Assembly: GCA_965276785.1 (NCBI GenBank)
Contig: OZ255629.1
Span: 1,984,001 to 2,048,000, forward strand
Direction: 5' to 3'
Source: LMUY01 sp965276785
GTDB taxonomy: Bacteria; Pseudomonadota; Alphaproteobacteria; Acetobacterales; Acetobacteraceae
DNA length: 64,000 bases
Shown here: positions 44,284-54,104 of the stretch, one piece after another
How the letters are laid out: every line of letters starts with the position of its first letter
Numbering within the stretch: the stretch's first letter is position 1
Program-made: the position numbers and the translations under genes
Notes under the pieces: model-generated
The model's input: only the letters and a program-made list of their open reading frames with translations
Databases searched by the model: none
What the model was told of the DNA's origin: nothing

Positions 44284-45537
44284 ATGAATGAGATGGCGGC
44301 CAAGATGGACACGGACACTGTCGCATTCGGTGTGCCGACGCCGGTTTCGGCCAAGCTGCGAGGGCTCGCCGAGTTCACGCTGGCTCTGGGCGGGTTTGCC
44401 TTGGGCACCGGCGAGTTTGCCTCCATGGGGCTGCTGCCGAACATCGCCCGTGATGTTGGGGTGGCAGTGCCGGAGGCAGGCTTGGCGATCAGTGCCTACG
44501 CGCTGGGCGTCGTGGTGGGCGCGCCGGTGATCGCTGCAGTGTCGGCCAAAGCAGGCCGGCGCGCCATGCTGATCGGGCTCATGCTGGCATTCGCGCTGGC
44601 CAATGTGATGACGGCGATCAGCCCGGGATTCCGGTTCTTGCTTGTGGCGCGCTTTCTGGCGGGATTGCCGCATGGCGCGTATTTCGGCTTCGCCGCGCTG
44701 GCGGCCGCGGCGATGGTGCCGCCCGGCGGCCGGGCAAAGGCGGTCGGCCGGGTCATGCTGGGGCTGAGCGCCGCGAACGTTGTGGGTGTGCCGCTCGCGA
44801 CCTGGGCTGGTCAGTGGCTCGGGTGGCGCGCGGCGTTCGCCCTGGTAGTCGCCCTCGCGCTCGCCACGGCAGCTTTGAGCCGCCTCTGCCTGGCGGCCAT
44901 GCCAGCGCACGAGCTTGCCAGCCCGTTGCGCGAGCTCAGCGGGCTGCGGCGCCCGCAGCTCTGGCTGACGCTGGGGATTACCGCCGTGGGCTTTGGCGGG
45001 CTGTTCGCGGTCTACAGCTACATCACGCCGACGCTGGTGCAGGTGACCGGCGTGGCCGAAGCGACCGTGCCGCTGTTCCTGACCCTGAGCGGGGTGGGCA
45101 TGGTGGCAGGGAGCCTGTTCGGCGGATGGCTGGCCGACCGGGGGCTGTTGCGGGCGATCGGGTTGATGCTGGGGCTCGACATGCTGGTTTTGCTGTCGAT
45201 TCCGGTCGTCGCCCACTGGCCGGTGCCGATGGCGGCGGCGCTGTTCCTGATGGGGTTCTCTGCGCTCGCACTCGGGCCGGCGCTGCAGACTCGGTTGATG
45301 GACGTGGCCGGCCCGTCGCAAGGGATCGCCGCGTCGCTGAACCACAGCGCCTTCAACACCGCCAATGCTTTGGGCGCGTGGCTCGGTGGCATAACCGTCG
45401 CCGCCGGGTTCGGTTGGACGGCGACCGGCCCGCTGGGTGCTGGCCTGGCGGTCTGTGGCTTCCTGGTCTTGTTGGTCTCGGCCGCGGTGCAGCGACGCAC
45501 GACGCTGGCTCTGGGGCCTGCCGGCTCTAGGCTCTGA
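44284..45537 (+). CDS. MFS transporter, DHA1/AraJ-like efflux
   Basis: Twelve-helix proton antiporter of the AraJ/SotB type, 417 residues. N-terminal helix LALGGFALGTGEFASMGLLPNIA (in part) carries the AraJ-family GTxEFxxMGLLP motif; then SAYALGVVVGAPV, FLAGLPHGAYFG, and a second half with GITAVGFGGLFAVYSYITP and ASLNHSAFNTANALGAWLGG. Relatives export sugars, drugs or arabinose analogues. The start lies 4 bp after the tRNA-Lys CCA, so it may be read through from the tRNA transcript or have a weak internal promoter. Confidence 0.92.
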   Translation: MNEMAAKMDTDTVAFGVPTPVSAKLRGLAEFTLALGGFALGTGEFASMGLLPNIARDVGVAVPEAGLAISAYALGVVVGAPVIAAVSAKAGRRAMLIGLMLAFALANVMTAISPGFRFLLVARFLAGLPHGAYFGFAALAAAAMVPPGGRAKAVGRVMLGLSAANVVGVPLATWAGQWLGWRAAFALVVALALATAALSRLCLAAMPAHELASPLRELSGLRRPQLWLTLGITAVGFGGLFAVYSYITPTLVQVTGVAEATVPLFLTLSGVGMVAGSLFGGWLADRGLLRAIGLMLGLDMLVLLSIPVVAHWPVPMAAALFLMGFSALALGPALQTRLMDVAGPSQGIAASLNHSAFNTANALGAWLGGITVAAGFGWTATGPLGAGLAVCGFLVLLVSAAVQRRTTLALGPAGSRL

Positions 45538-45552
45538 CATGGTCGAGCACCG

Positions 45553-46326
45553 TCAGCCCCTGGTGGCACATCCCTGTACGCCACGCGCCAGCAGCGGCTT
45601 CAGCACGGCGGCCATTTGGCAACGCGACATAGCGTGCTGCGGCCGGCGCCGTGGCTGCCGGTTGACGTTCACCCGCAGGATGCCGCCGCCCGCCAGCGCC
45701 AGCCGCAGCGTGCCCTGGCGGATGGCGCGCTCGAACAACGGCTCCGGGCCGCCGATGCCGGTAAGGATGCCGGCGCCCACGGCGGCAACGCGGTTGCGGT
45801 AGTCGTCGGCGAGGTCGGGCGTGTGGGAATGATACAGGCCGACTGCCACGTTCCAGTCGCCATGCGCCTCTGTCTGCAGCGCGCGGAGATAGCGGGCGGC
45901 GTAATCGGCATTGGCCGCGGGGTCGAAGGCCTCGTCGAGCGAGCGGAACGCGCCGGGGTGCAACGCCAGGTCCACCTGCAAGCAGCCGACGTCGATGAAG
46001 TGCGCGCCGCGGGCCTGCGCCCGCTGCACCCAGGCGACGGCAGCGGCGCGGCTGTCGAGGAACAGGCCTTCCCCATCGGCGTCGATAGTCCAGGGCCAGG
46101 CGCGGATATCGCCCAGCCCGGTGATGGGTCGGCCGCTTTCCACCTTGGCAATGGTGCCGAGCAAATTGGCGGGCAGATCGTATTTTTTCTCGGCAGCGGC
46201 GATGGCGGCGGTGCATTGGGCGCCTTGCGAGCCCAGCCAGTCGCCCGGCGAGGCGGCGGCGAGGGTGCGGGCGGGCGCGAGCAACAGCCACGCTGCCCAC
46301 ACACCGATCAGGGGAAGGCGCCACAT
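45553..46326 (-). CDS. transglycosylase SLT domain protein
   Basis: Secreted putative lytic transglycosylase, 257 residues from ATG 46326, with a signal peptide (LIGVWAAWLLLAPARTLAAA). The SLT-like region begins AAEKKYDLPANLLGTIAKVESGRPITG with the probable catalytic Glu in KVESG; GAHFIDVGCLQVDLALHP and FDPAANADYAARYLRALQ continue the fold, and YHSHTP...YRNRV follows. This pattern resembles conjugation or flagellar-associated transglycosylases. It converges with the MFS gene. Whether it acts in flagellum insertion is only suggested by the flhFG genes elsewhere in the window. Confidence 0.85.
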   Translation of the reverse strand: MWRLPLIGVWAAWLLLAPARTLAAASPGDWLGSQGAQCTAAIAAAEKKYDLPANLLGTIAKVESGRPITGLGDIRAWPWTIDADGEGLFLDSRAAAVAWVQRAQARGAHFIDVGCLQVDLALHPGAFRSLDEAFDPAANADYAARYLRALQTEAHGDWNVAVGLYHSHTPDLADDYRNRVAAVGAGILTGIGGPEPLFERAIRQGTLRLALAGGGILRVNVNRQPRRRPQHAMSRCQMAAVLKPLLARGVQGCATRG

Positions 46327-46391
46327 GCCCGGCCGGCTACACTGTGCAACGGCGCGCGCGGGGGCTGCGGCGCCGGGAAGCCGCAGTCCGT

Positions 46392-47717
<1,326 letters not shown>

Positions 47718-47792
47718 GGCGTGATCGGGACCCGTTTGCGGACGGCTCCCACCGTGGCACTGTTGCCAGGCAAGCTCAATGCGGAGGGCGCA

Positions 47793-48455
47793 ATGGCTCA
47801 AGGAACGATGACCCAGGGAACGCTCGTCATCGGCACGCGCCGTTACTCGTCCTGGTCGCTGCGCGGCTGGCTGCTGGTGCGGCTGGCCGCGTTGGCCGTG
47901 ACGGAGCGAGTGATCCCGCTTGCCCGTGGCGGCACGCCGGCCATCAAGGAGGCGACGCCGACCGGGCTGGTGCCCTACCTGGAGCACGACGGCGCCAAGG
48001 TGTGGGAAAGCCTCGCCATCGCGGAATATTGCGCCGAGATCAACCCGGCCTTGTGGCCGCGGGACCGGGTGGCGCGGGCGGCCGCGCGCTCGATCGCGGC
48101 GGAAATGCATGCCGGGTTCCGCGCGCTGCGGGTGGCGATGCCGATGAATCTCGGCCGGGAGCGCAAAGGCGAGCCTCCGGGTGCTGACGTGCGCGCCGAG
48201 ATCGCCCGGATCGAGGCGCTTTGGCGGCAGGCGCGCAGCGGCACGCGGTTCCTGTACAGCGACACGTTCGGCGCGGCGGATGCGATGTACGCGCCCTTGG
48301 TGTGCCGATTGCTCTCCTATCAGCCGGCTCTGGCGGTGGAGTCGCTCGACTACTGCCACGCCGTCCGCGCCCACCCGCTGATGGTGCAATGGTACGACGC
48401 CGCAGCCCAGGAGCCGGCCGAATGGCTGCTGCCGCATTACGAAGACCTGCCGTGA
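47793..48455 (+). CDS. glutathione S-transferase family protein
   Basis: 220-residue GST: N-terminal thioredoxin-fold domain (LVIGTRRYSSWSLRGWLLVRLA with the Ser cluster expected to activate glutathione, then TPTGLVPYLEHDGAKVWESLAIAEY with cis-Pro and the glutathione-binding ES) and an all-helical C-terminal domain. The sequence resembles YfcF-type GSTs. ATG 47793 has GGAGG (47782-47786) six bases upstream. A longer frame to 47136 is the shadow of the opposite gene. Confidence 0.9.
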   Translation: MAQGTMTQGTLVIGTRRYSSWSLRGWLLVRLAALAVTERVIPLARGGTPAIKEATPTGLVPYLEHDGAKVWESLAIAEYCAEINPALWPRDRVARAAARSIAAEMHAGFRALRVAMPMNLGRERKGEPPGADVRAEIARIEALWRQARSGTRFLYSDTFGAADAMYAPLVCRLLSYQPALAVESLDYCHAVRAHPLMVQWYDAAAQEPAEWLLPHYEDLP

Positions 48456-48497
48456 CGTCCGCCTGAGGGCTGGGGGCGCACCGCCTCCGCCCCTATA

Positions 48498-48512
48498 TGA
48501 AACGTCGTATCA
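48498..48512. promoter_or_regulatory. imperfect dyad upstream of COG0523 gene
   Basis: TGAAACG-T-CGTATCA pairs in six of seven positions and ends 19 bp before the ATG at 48532. COG0523 metallochaperones are often under zinc or cobalamin control, so this could be an operator; it does not match a known Zur box closely. Confidence 0.3.
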
Positions 48513-48531
48513 CCGATCGAGGCGTTCCGCG

Positions 48532-49506
48532 ATGTTGCAAACCGCTGACCAAATCCCCGTCACCGTGCTCACCGGCTACCTGGGCGCGGGCAAGACGACC
48601 CTGCTGAACCGCATCCTGTCGGAGAACCATGGCCGGAAATATGCCGTGGTGATCAATGAGTTCGGCGAGTTGGGCGTGGACAATGACCTTGTCGTGGATA
48701 CCGATGAGGAAGTGTTCGAGATGAACAACGGCTGCATCTGCTGCACCGTGCGCGGCGACCTGATCCGCATTGTGGGCGGGCTGATGAAGCGCCGCGGCAA
48801 ATTCGACGGCATCATTATCGAGACCACCGGGCTGGCCAACCCGGCGCCGGTCGCACAGACCTTCTTCGTGGACGAGAGCGTGCGCGCGCGCACACGGCTG
48901 GACGCGATCGTGACAGTGGTGGACGCGAAGAACCTGGCGGCACGGCTGGCGGACAGCGCCGAGGCGGCGGCACAGATCGCGTTCGCCGACGTCATCCTGC
49001 TGAACAAGACCGACTTGGTGAGCGAGGCGGAACTGGGCGAGGTCGAAGCCAAGATCCGCGCCATCAACCAGTTCGCCGCCATCCACCGCACCCAGCGCTC
49101 GGCCGTGGATATTGCCGCGGTGATGGATCGCGGGGCGTTCGACCTCGAGCGCATCTTGGCCGAGGTGAAGCCCGACTTCTTGAGCGAGACCGAGCACGAG
49201 CACAACGACGACATCGCCAGCCTATCGTTCGAGGTGAGCAAGCCGGTGGACGCAGACAAATTCAACACCTGGATCAGCCAGTTGCTACAGGAAAAGGGTC
49301 AAGACCTGCTGCGCACCAAGGGCATCCTGCACTATGCCGGCGAGGACAAGCGCTTTGCCTTCCAAGCCGTGCACATGATTGCCGATGGCGGGTTCATCGG
49401 GCCATGGCCGGCGGGCGAGCAGCGGCGGTCGCGCCTCGTGTTCATTGGCCGCAACCTGAACCGGCCGCAATTGCGGCGCGGATTCGAGGCATGCCAGGCG
49501 CAGTGA
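48532..49506 (+). CDS. COG0523 GTPase (CobW/ZNG1-like metallochaperone)
   Basis: G3E-family GTPase that delivers metal, commonly zinc, to client enzymes. 324 residues. Walker A GYLGAGKTT (residues 15-23), VVINEFGELGVDNDLV, metal site NNGCICCTVRGDL (Cys-x-Cys-Cys), ETTGLANPAPV, guanine-binding LLNKTDLV, then the CobW C-terminal domain (FQAVHMIADG...RSRLVFIGRNL). A His-rich stretch (ETEHEHNDD) lies between domains. Followed, after a palindromic repeat, by a WD40 protein, an arrangement that suggests shared function. Confidence 0.94.
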   Translation: MLQTADQIPVTVLTGYLGAGKTTLLNRILSENHGRKYAVVINEFGELGVDNDLVVDTDEEVFEMNNGCICCTVRGDLIRIVGGLMKRRGKFDGIIIETTGLANPAPVAQTFFVDESVRARTRLDAIVTVVDAKNLAARLADSAEAAAQIAFADVILLNKTDLVSEAELGEVEAKIRAINQFAAIHRTQRSAVDIAAVMDRGAFDLERILAEVKPDFLSETEHEHNDDIASLSFEVSKPVDADKFNTWISQLLQEKGQDLLRTKGILHYAGEDKRFAFQAVHMIADGGFIGPWPAGEQRRSRLVFIGRNLNRPQLRRGFEACQAQ

Positions 49507-49537
49507 GCAGCGCGCTGGTATCAGACGCCACCAACCT

Positions 49538-49677
49538 CGTCATGCCCGGCCTTGAGCCGGGCATCCACGCATACCGACTGGTGACGTCAGACCCAGTTTG
49601 GCACCGTTCCGCGTTCCACACGTCGGGCCCGCGGTATTCGGACGCCGTGGATGGCCGGATCAAGTCCGGCCATGACG
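49538..49677. repeat. palindromic repeat pair (REP/BIME-like) with covarying hairpins
   Basis: Two 32-base arms (49538-49569 and 49646-49677), inverted to each other with 28 of 32 matches. Each arm alone folds as a 9-bp stem with a CTTGA or TCAAG loop. The four differences fall as two compensated base-pair changes, so both hairpins stay perfect. The 76-bp middle shows no gene. Together they fill the 226-bp gap between the COG0523 and WD40 genes. Confidence 0.8.
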
Positions 49678-49732
49678 ATGTAGGTGCAACAGCCTCTCTC
49701 CCGTCAGCCGGCGATAGCCCCGGTCGTGCCGC

Positions 49733-50725
49733 ATGACAGCCACCGTCGATCATATCCTGCAAACCCGCGGCGAGCACCGCGAACTGGACGTCTTTGTCGT
49801 GGGCGCTGCCTGGTGTGGCAGCACGCCGGCGTTCGCGCTGGGGGATGGCCGCCTCCTGCTCGCGGACTGGCGCGAGACGCAGGTCCATGACGGCGCCGTC
49901 CTCGCCCTCGCCGCGGCGCCCTCCGGCTTCGTCACCGGCGGCGATGACGGCGCGCTCTGCCGCACCGCGGCGGACGGCAGCACCGAGACCATCGCCCGGT
50001 TCGGCAGCAAATGGGTCGAGCAGGTGGCCGTCCATGGCGCCGTGACCGCTGCCGCGGTGGGCAAGACTGCTCACCTGTTCAACGCCGCCGCCAAGCTCAA
50101 GCAACTCGACCATCCCTCCACCGTGACCGGGCTTGCGTTCGACGCCCGCGGCAAGCGGGTCGCCGCCTCGCACTACGGCGGCGCCTCGGTCTGGTTCGTC
50201 GCCGCCAAGGTGGACAGCCCCCGCCGGCTGGAATGGAAGGGCAGCCACACCGGCATCGCGCTGCACCCCGCCGGCGAGGCGGTGGTGACCGCCATGCAGG
50301 AGAACGCGCTGCATGGCTGGCGGCTGGCGGATGGCCAGCACATGCGCATGTCCGGCTACCCGGCGAAAACCGAGTCGCTCGGCTTCACCCGTTCCGGCAA
50401 ATGGCTCGCCAGCGCGGGGGCGGACACCGTGGTGCTTTGGCCGTTTTTCGGCGGCGGCCCGATGGGCAAGGCACCCATGGAACTGGCCGGAGGCGACCAG
50501 GTGCTCTGCACCCGCGTCGCCACGCACCCGCAACACGAAGTGGTGGCGGCGGGGTTCGCCGATGGATTGGTCGTGCTGGCCGATATCGGCAGCGAGCGCA
50601 TCCTGCCGGTCGCGGCGCCGGGGCGCGGCCCGGTCTCGGCGCTGGCCTGGAGCGAGGACGGCGCTTGGCTCGCCATCGGAACCGAGATCGGCTTTGCCGC
50701 CTTGGTCGATCTCAGCAAGCGGTAG
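49733..50725 (+). CDS. WD40-repeat protein
   Basis: 330 residues of beta-propeller repeats with no signal peptide: typical units end in VTGGDDGALCRTAADG, VAASHYGGASVWFVA, LASAGADTVVLWPF and LAIGTEIGFAALVD. About seven blades can be counted. It is likely a scaffold in the cytoplasm. Position behind a COG0523 metallochaperone is repeated in related genomes as far as I recall, and would fit a metal-homeostasis role; this is inference. The next gene starts 13 bp later. Confidence 0.9.
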   Translation: MTATVDHILQTRGEHRELDVFVVGAAWCGSTPAFALGDGRLLLADWRETQVHDGAVLALAAAPSGFVTGGDDGALCRTAADGSTETIARFGSKWVEQVAVHGAVTAAAVGKTAHLFNAAAKLKQLDHPSTVTGLAFDARGKRVAASHYGGASVWFVAAKVDSPRRLEWKGSHTGIALHPAGEAVVTAMQENALHGWRLADGQHMRMSGYPAKTESLGFTRSGKWLASAGADTVVLWPFFGGGPMGKAPMELAGGDQVLCTRVATHPQHEVVAAGFADGLVVLADIGSERILPVAAPGRGPVSALAWSEDGAWLAIGTEIGFAALVDLSKR

Positions 50726-50738
50726 AAGGATACTGGCA

Positions 50739-51566
50739 ATGGATATGATCACCACGCGCGGCTTGCGCATGCCCAAGCTCGGCCTCGGCACCTGGCGCAT
50801 GAAGGGAGACGACTGCCGCGAGGCGGTGGAGCGGGCGTTGTCGCTGGGCTACCGTCACCTGGACACGGCGGAGATGTATGGCAACGAGGAAACGGTTGGC
50901 GCCGCCTTGGCCGGGGCGCGGCTGCCGCGGGACGACGTGCATGTCACCACCAAGGTGTGGTTCGACCACTTGGCGCCTGCGGCGCTCCGCCAGGCGCTGG
51001 AGGGCAGCCTGACCAAGCTGCGCACCGACCATGTCGACCTCTACATGATCCACTGGCCCTCCCCCGACATGGATCTTGCCGCGGCGCTGGAGACGTTGAC
51101 CCGGCTGAAGGACGAGGGTTTGGTGCGGGCGATTGGCGTTTGCAACTTTACGGTGGCATTGCTGCGCCAGGCGGTGGAGCAGATTGGTGCGCCGATCGCG
51201 GCCAATCAGATCGAATACCACGTGCTGCTCAGCCAGGCGCCGGTTTTGCAATATGCTCGCGCCCATGAGGTGGCGGTTACCGCCTACTGCCCGATCGCTC
51301 AAGGCAAGCTGGCGGATCATGAAGAACTCACCGCCATAGGCCGCAAGCACGGCGCCAGCGCCGCACAGGTCGCGCTGAAATGGCTGCTGGATCAGCCCGG
51401 CGTTGCCGCCATCCCCAAGGCGTCGCGACGGGAGAGCCAGGTTGCGAACCTGGAGGCGCTTAAAATCGAGCTGGACGACACTGACCGCGCCGCCATTGCA
51501 GCCCTGCCAAAGGGCCAGCGCATGGTCAACCCGGGCTTTGCCCCCGTTTGGGACAAGGCTGCCTAG
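50739..51566 (+). CDS. aldo/keto reductase (AKR, DkgA/DkgB-like)
   Basis: NADPH-dependent (alpha/beta)8-barrel reductase, 275 residues from ATG 50739 with AAGGA (50726-50730) eight bases upstream. Catalytic tetrad: Asp in HLDTAEMYGNE, Tyr in the same segment, Lys in HVTTKVWFD and His in LYMIHWPSP. The NADPH site is near IPKASRRESQVANL. It belongs to the 2,5-diketo-gluconate reductase-like group; natural substrate unknown. Same strand as, and close behind, the WD40 gene. Confidence 0.93.
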   Translation: MDMITTRGLRMPKLGLGTWRMKGDDCREAVERALSLGYRHLDTAEMYGNEETVGAALAGARLPRDDVHVTTKVWFDHLAPAALRQALEGSLTKLRTDHVDLYMIHWPSPDMDLAAALETLTRLKDEGLVRAIGVCNFTVALLRQAVEQIGAPIAANQIEYHVLLSQAPVLQYARAHEVAVTAYCPIAQGKLADHEELTAIGRKHGASAAQVALKWLLDQPGVAAIPKASRRESQVANLEALKIELDDTDRAAIAALPKGQRMVNPGFAPVWDKAA

Positions 51567-51579
51567 CCGGCCGGCGGCG

Positions 51580-52632
51580 TCACCCCAGCCATTTCGGATG
51601 TTTCGCCGTGCTGTCGAAGAACTGCGAGACTTTGTACCGCTCGGTGTGGCCGTCGGCGGCGACAGCAGCGGTCTTTGCAAGGATGGCGGCACGCTGCTCG
51701 GCCGTGAGCGGCTGATACGTGCGAACCGCGTCCAGCGCCTGCTGCAGGATCGACATCTTGTCGATGCCACATACCTGCAGGGCGGTCGGCAGGCTCATCG
51801 GGTAGTGCAGCATTTCGATTGGGGTGGCCGCCTTGCTGTCGTAGATGAACGGATCGCCAAACGTCTTCATGCCCAGCACCGCCGTGCCATGGGCGATCGC
51901 GACCGGCAGCACGCCTTGCTCGAAGCTGTCGTAATGCGCGTCCATCACGTTAAGCGGCATCTGCACGGTGTTGAAGTGGAAGCTGTGCTGGTCGGCCACG
52001 TCGAACATGTGCTTATGGATTGCCGGGCTCTTATGGCCGGTGAAGCCGATGTAGCGGACCTTGCCCTGGTCCCGCGCCCGCAACGCTGCCTCCAGCGCGC
52101 CGCCGGGGGCGAACACCCGCTCTGGGTCGTCCATGCGGATGATCTCATGGAACTGGACCAGGTCGAGATGGTCGGTCTGCAGGCGCGACAGGGATTGGCC
52201 GAGTTGCTGGTCGAAGGCGGTTGCAGTGCGGCCGTCGATCTTGGTCATCAGGAACACGCGGTCGCGATAGCCGCCGGCCAGCGCGCGGCCGAGCCGGATC
52301 TCGCTCTCGCCGCCATTATAGTCCCAGGAATTGTCGAAGAACGTCACCCCAGCGCCGATCGCCGCATGGACGATGTCGACTGCCTCCTTCGCCGTGGGGC
52401 CGCCGGGCTTGGCTAGGTGGAACCCGCCGCAGCCGATCATCGACACATATTCCCCGGTGCTGCCGAGCGCGCGGTATTTCATGTCCGGGTTCTGCGCCAG
52501 CCCGGCCGTGACGGGGCCGGTCGGCCGCAGCGCGCCGCCTTGCAGAGTCTGGATCTGCGCGTGGGCTGCCGTCGCCATCGCTGCGGCGGCCGCGCCCAGG
52601 CCGGTCATCTTGATGAACTCGCGACGTTCCAT
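51580..52632 (-). CDS. Tat-exported aldo/keto reductase
   Basis: Second AKR, 350 residues from ATG 52632, carrying a twin-arginine signal (ERREFIKMTGLGAAAAAMATAAHA, in part), so it is probably periplasmic. MKYRALGSTGEYVSMIGCGGFHLA, FFDNSWDYNGGESEIRLGRAL (Asp, Tyr), VFLMTKIDG (Lys), HLDLVQFHEI (His) and IGFTGHKSPAIHKH. An exported AKR would need cofactor loaded in the cytoplasm, which is why Tat export fits. It converges on the first AKR. Confidence 0.92.
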   Translation of the reverse strand: MERREFIKMTGLGAAAAAMATAAHAQIQTLQGGALRPTGPVTAGLAQNPDMKYRALGSTGEYVSMIGCGGFHLAKPGGPTAKEAVDIVHAAIGAGVTFFDNSWDYNGGESEIRLGRALAGGYRDRVFLMTKIDGRTATAFDQQLGQSLSRLQTDHLDLVQFHEIIRMDDPERVFAPGGALEAALRARDQGKVRYIGFTGHKSPAIHKHMFDVADQHSFHFNTVQMPLNVMDAHYDSFEQGVLPVAIAHGTAVLGMKTFGDPFIYDSKAATPIEMLHYPMSLPTALQVCGIDKMSILQQALDAVRTYQPLTAEQRAAILAKTAAVAADGHTERYKVSQFFDSTAKHPKWLG

Positions 52633-52822
52633 AGTCCGTCTCCTCGCTTCAACCTGTCCAAAGCGCTGCGCAGCGCGGGTGTTCCCGCGCGCCATGGTGG
52701 ATGCTACGGCTTTGTGATCCTGTCGGACGTCCGCGATGGCAGCCGCGTTCGCCAACCGATAATTGACAAAGCTCCTGTGCGGGCGATTGTCGCAGCGTCC
52801 CCGGCGAGAATCGGACCTTTAA

Positions 52823-53356
52823 ATGCAGCGTCGCGCTGTCTTGTGTTTTTGTTGCAATGCCGCCACTGCAGCAACGCTGCTCGTCGGCTTTGGCGTTCCT
52901 GCCCTAGCCGCGGACCCCGACCTTTCCGCAGCCGACCGATCCTTCATCGCCAAGGTCTCCCAAGGCGGTATGTTCGAGGTGGAGGCTGGCAAGGCCGCTT
53001 CGCAGAAGGCCGCGCGGCAGGACATCGCCGATCTCGGCTTCACCGAGGTGCATGACCACGAGTTGGTCGGCGCCAAGCTGCGCTCGATTGCCGAGGCGTC
53101 GGGCGTGCAACTCGACTCGGCGCTGAATGCGGAGTTCCAGAAGCGGCTCGACCGGCTGAACAGCCTCTCTGGCAAGACGTTCGACAACGCATTCATCCAG
53201 GAGATGGACGCCATCCATGCGGCCGATGGAGCGGCCTTCGCGGCGGAGGCGAAGGCCGGCCACAATCCCGCCTTGCGTGCCTTTGCGGCCGAGACGGTGC
53301 TGATCGTGGACCGTCACCTCGGCGCGTTGCACGCATTGCCGAGCGAGAAGGCCTGA
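52823..53356 (+). CDS. DUF4142 family secreted protein
   Basis: 177-residue exported protein with a signal peptide to about residue 29 (ATLLVGFGVPALAAD) and a helical DUF4142 (ferritin-like) domain: DLSAADRSFIAKVSQGGMFEVEAGKAA, DLGFTEVHDHELVGAKL, and a final DRHLGALHAL. Relatives are stress-associated periplasmic proteins without a defined reaction. A TTGACA at 52763-52768 could be its -35; a -10 is not convincing. Its stop TGA abuts the reverse-complement stop of trmB (TGATCA, 53354-53359). Confidence 0.88.
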   Translation: MQRRAVLCFCCNAATAATLLVGFGVPALAADPDLSAADRSFIAKVSQGGMFEVEAGKAASQKAARQDIADLGFTEVHDHELVGAKLRSIAEASGVQLDSALNAEFQKRLDRLNSLSGKTFDNAFIQEMDAIHAADGAAFAAEAKAGHNPALRAFAAETVLIVDRHLGALHALPSEKA

Positions 53357-54094
53357 TCACCCTCCCTTGCGCAGGGCGGACCAGTAGAGCGCCGGGCGTC
53401 CCGCGCGACGGGCTTTCTCGCCGTATCGCGTCGGAGGCCAACCTCCAGGCCGTTCGTGCGACGGCGCAGCCGCGACGAACGCATCCTGCCTCTCCAGCAC
53501 GCTCGCGGTCCAGGCTTGATAGGTCGGGTCGTCAGTGGCGACGCGCCATTCGCCGCCGGGCCGCAGGGCGCGGGCCACCAGCGCCACCATATCCGGATGC
53601 ACGAAGCGGCGCTTGGCGTGCCGCGCCTTCGGCCAGGGGTCGGGAAACATCAGGAACAGCCGGCTGAGCGAGCCAGGCGGCAGTTGCCGCAGCAGCAGGC
53701 GCGCGTCCCCGGGCCAGATCAGCAGGTTGGGCGGCAACGGCGCGCTAGCCTCGCTCCCCTCGGGCACTAAGGCCGACAGCAAGGAGCAAATGCCGTTCTC
53801 GTACACTTCGCACGCGATCAGGCCCGCCTGGGGATTGGCCGCGACCTGCGCGCGGGCGTGTTCGCCGCCGCCGAAGCCCACCTCCAGCCAGAGTTCATCG
53901 GGCCGTTGCGGAAAGGCGGAGGCCGGATCGGCCGCGCTCGCCGCGTCGAGCCGCAGCCGGGGCAGCGTAGTGTCGAGCAACAGGCGTTGGCGCGGGCGTA
54001 GGGTATTGCCCTTGGTTCGGCCGTAGAGCCGGTCCGCTGCCGGTTTAAGCCGGCTTGGACGCTCTCCATCTCCCGGCTGCAACTGAGGAAGCAA
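53357..54094 (-). CDS. trmB: tRNA (guanine-N7-)-methyltransferase
   Basis: SAM-dependent methyltransferase for m7G46 in tRNA. 245 residues with LWLEVGFGGGEHARAQVAANP (SAM site; shown in part), ACEVYENGICSLLSAL, FLMFPDPWPKARHAKRRFVHPD and WRVATDDPTYQAW. It lies 10 bp behind metK, an order conserved in alphaproteobacteria, supplying methyl donor and acceptor enzymes from one transcript. Confidence 0.95.
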   Translation of the reverse strand: MLPQLQPGDGERPSRLKPAADRLYGRTKGNTLRPRQRLLLDTTLPRLRLDAASAADPASAFPQRPDELWLEVGFGGGEHARAQVAANPQAGLIACEVYENGICSLLSALVPEGSEASAPLPPNLLIWPGDARLLLRQLPPGSLSRLFLMFPDPWPKARHAKRRFVHPDMVALVARALRPGGEWRVATDDPTYQAWTASVLERQDAFVAAAPSHERPGGWPPTRYGEKARRAGRPALYWSALRKGG

Positions 54095-54104
54095 CCCGGG
54101 CTGC

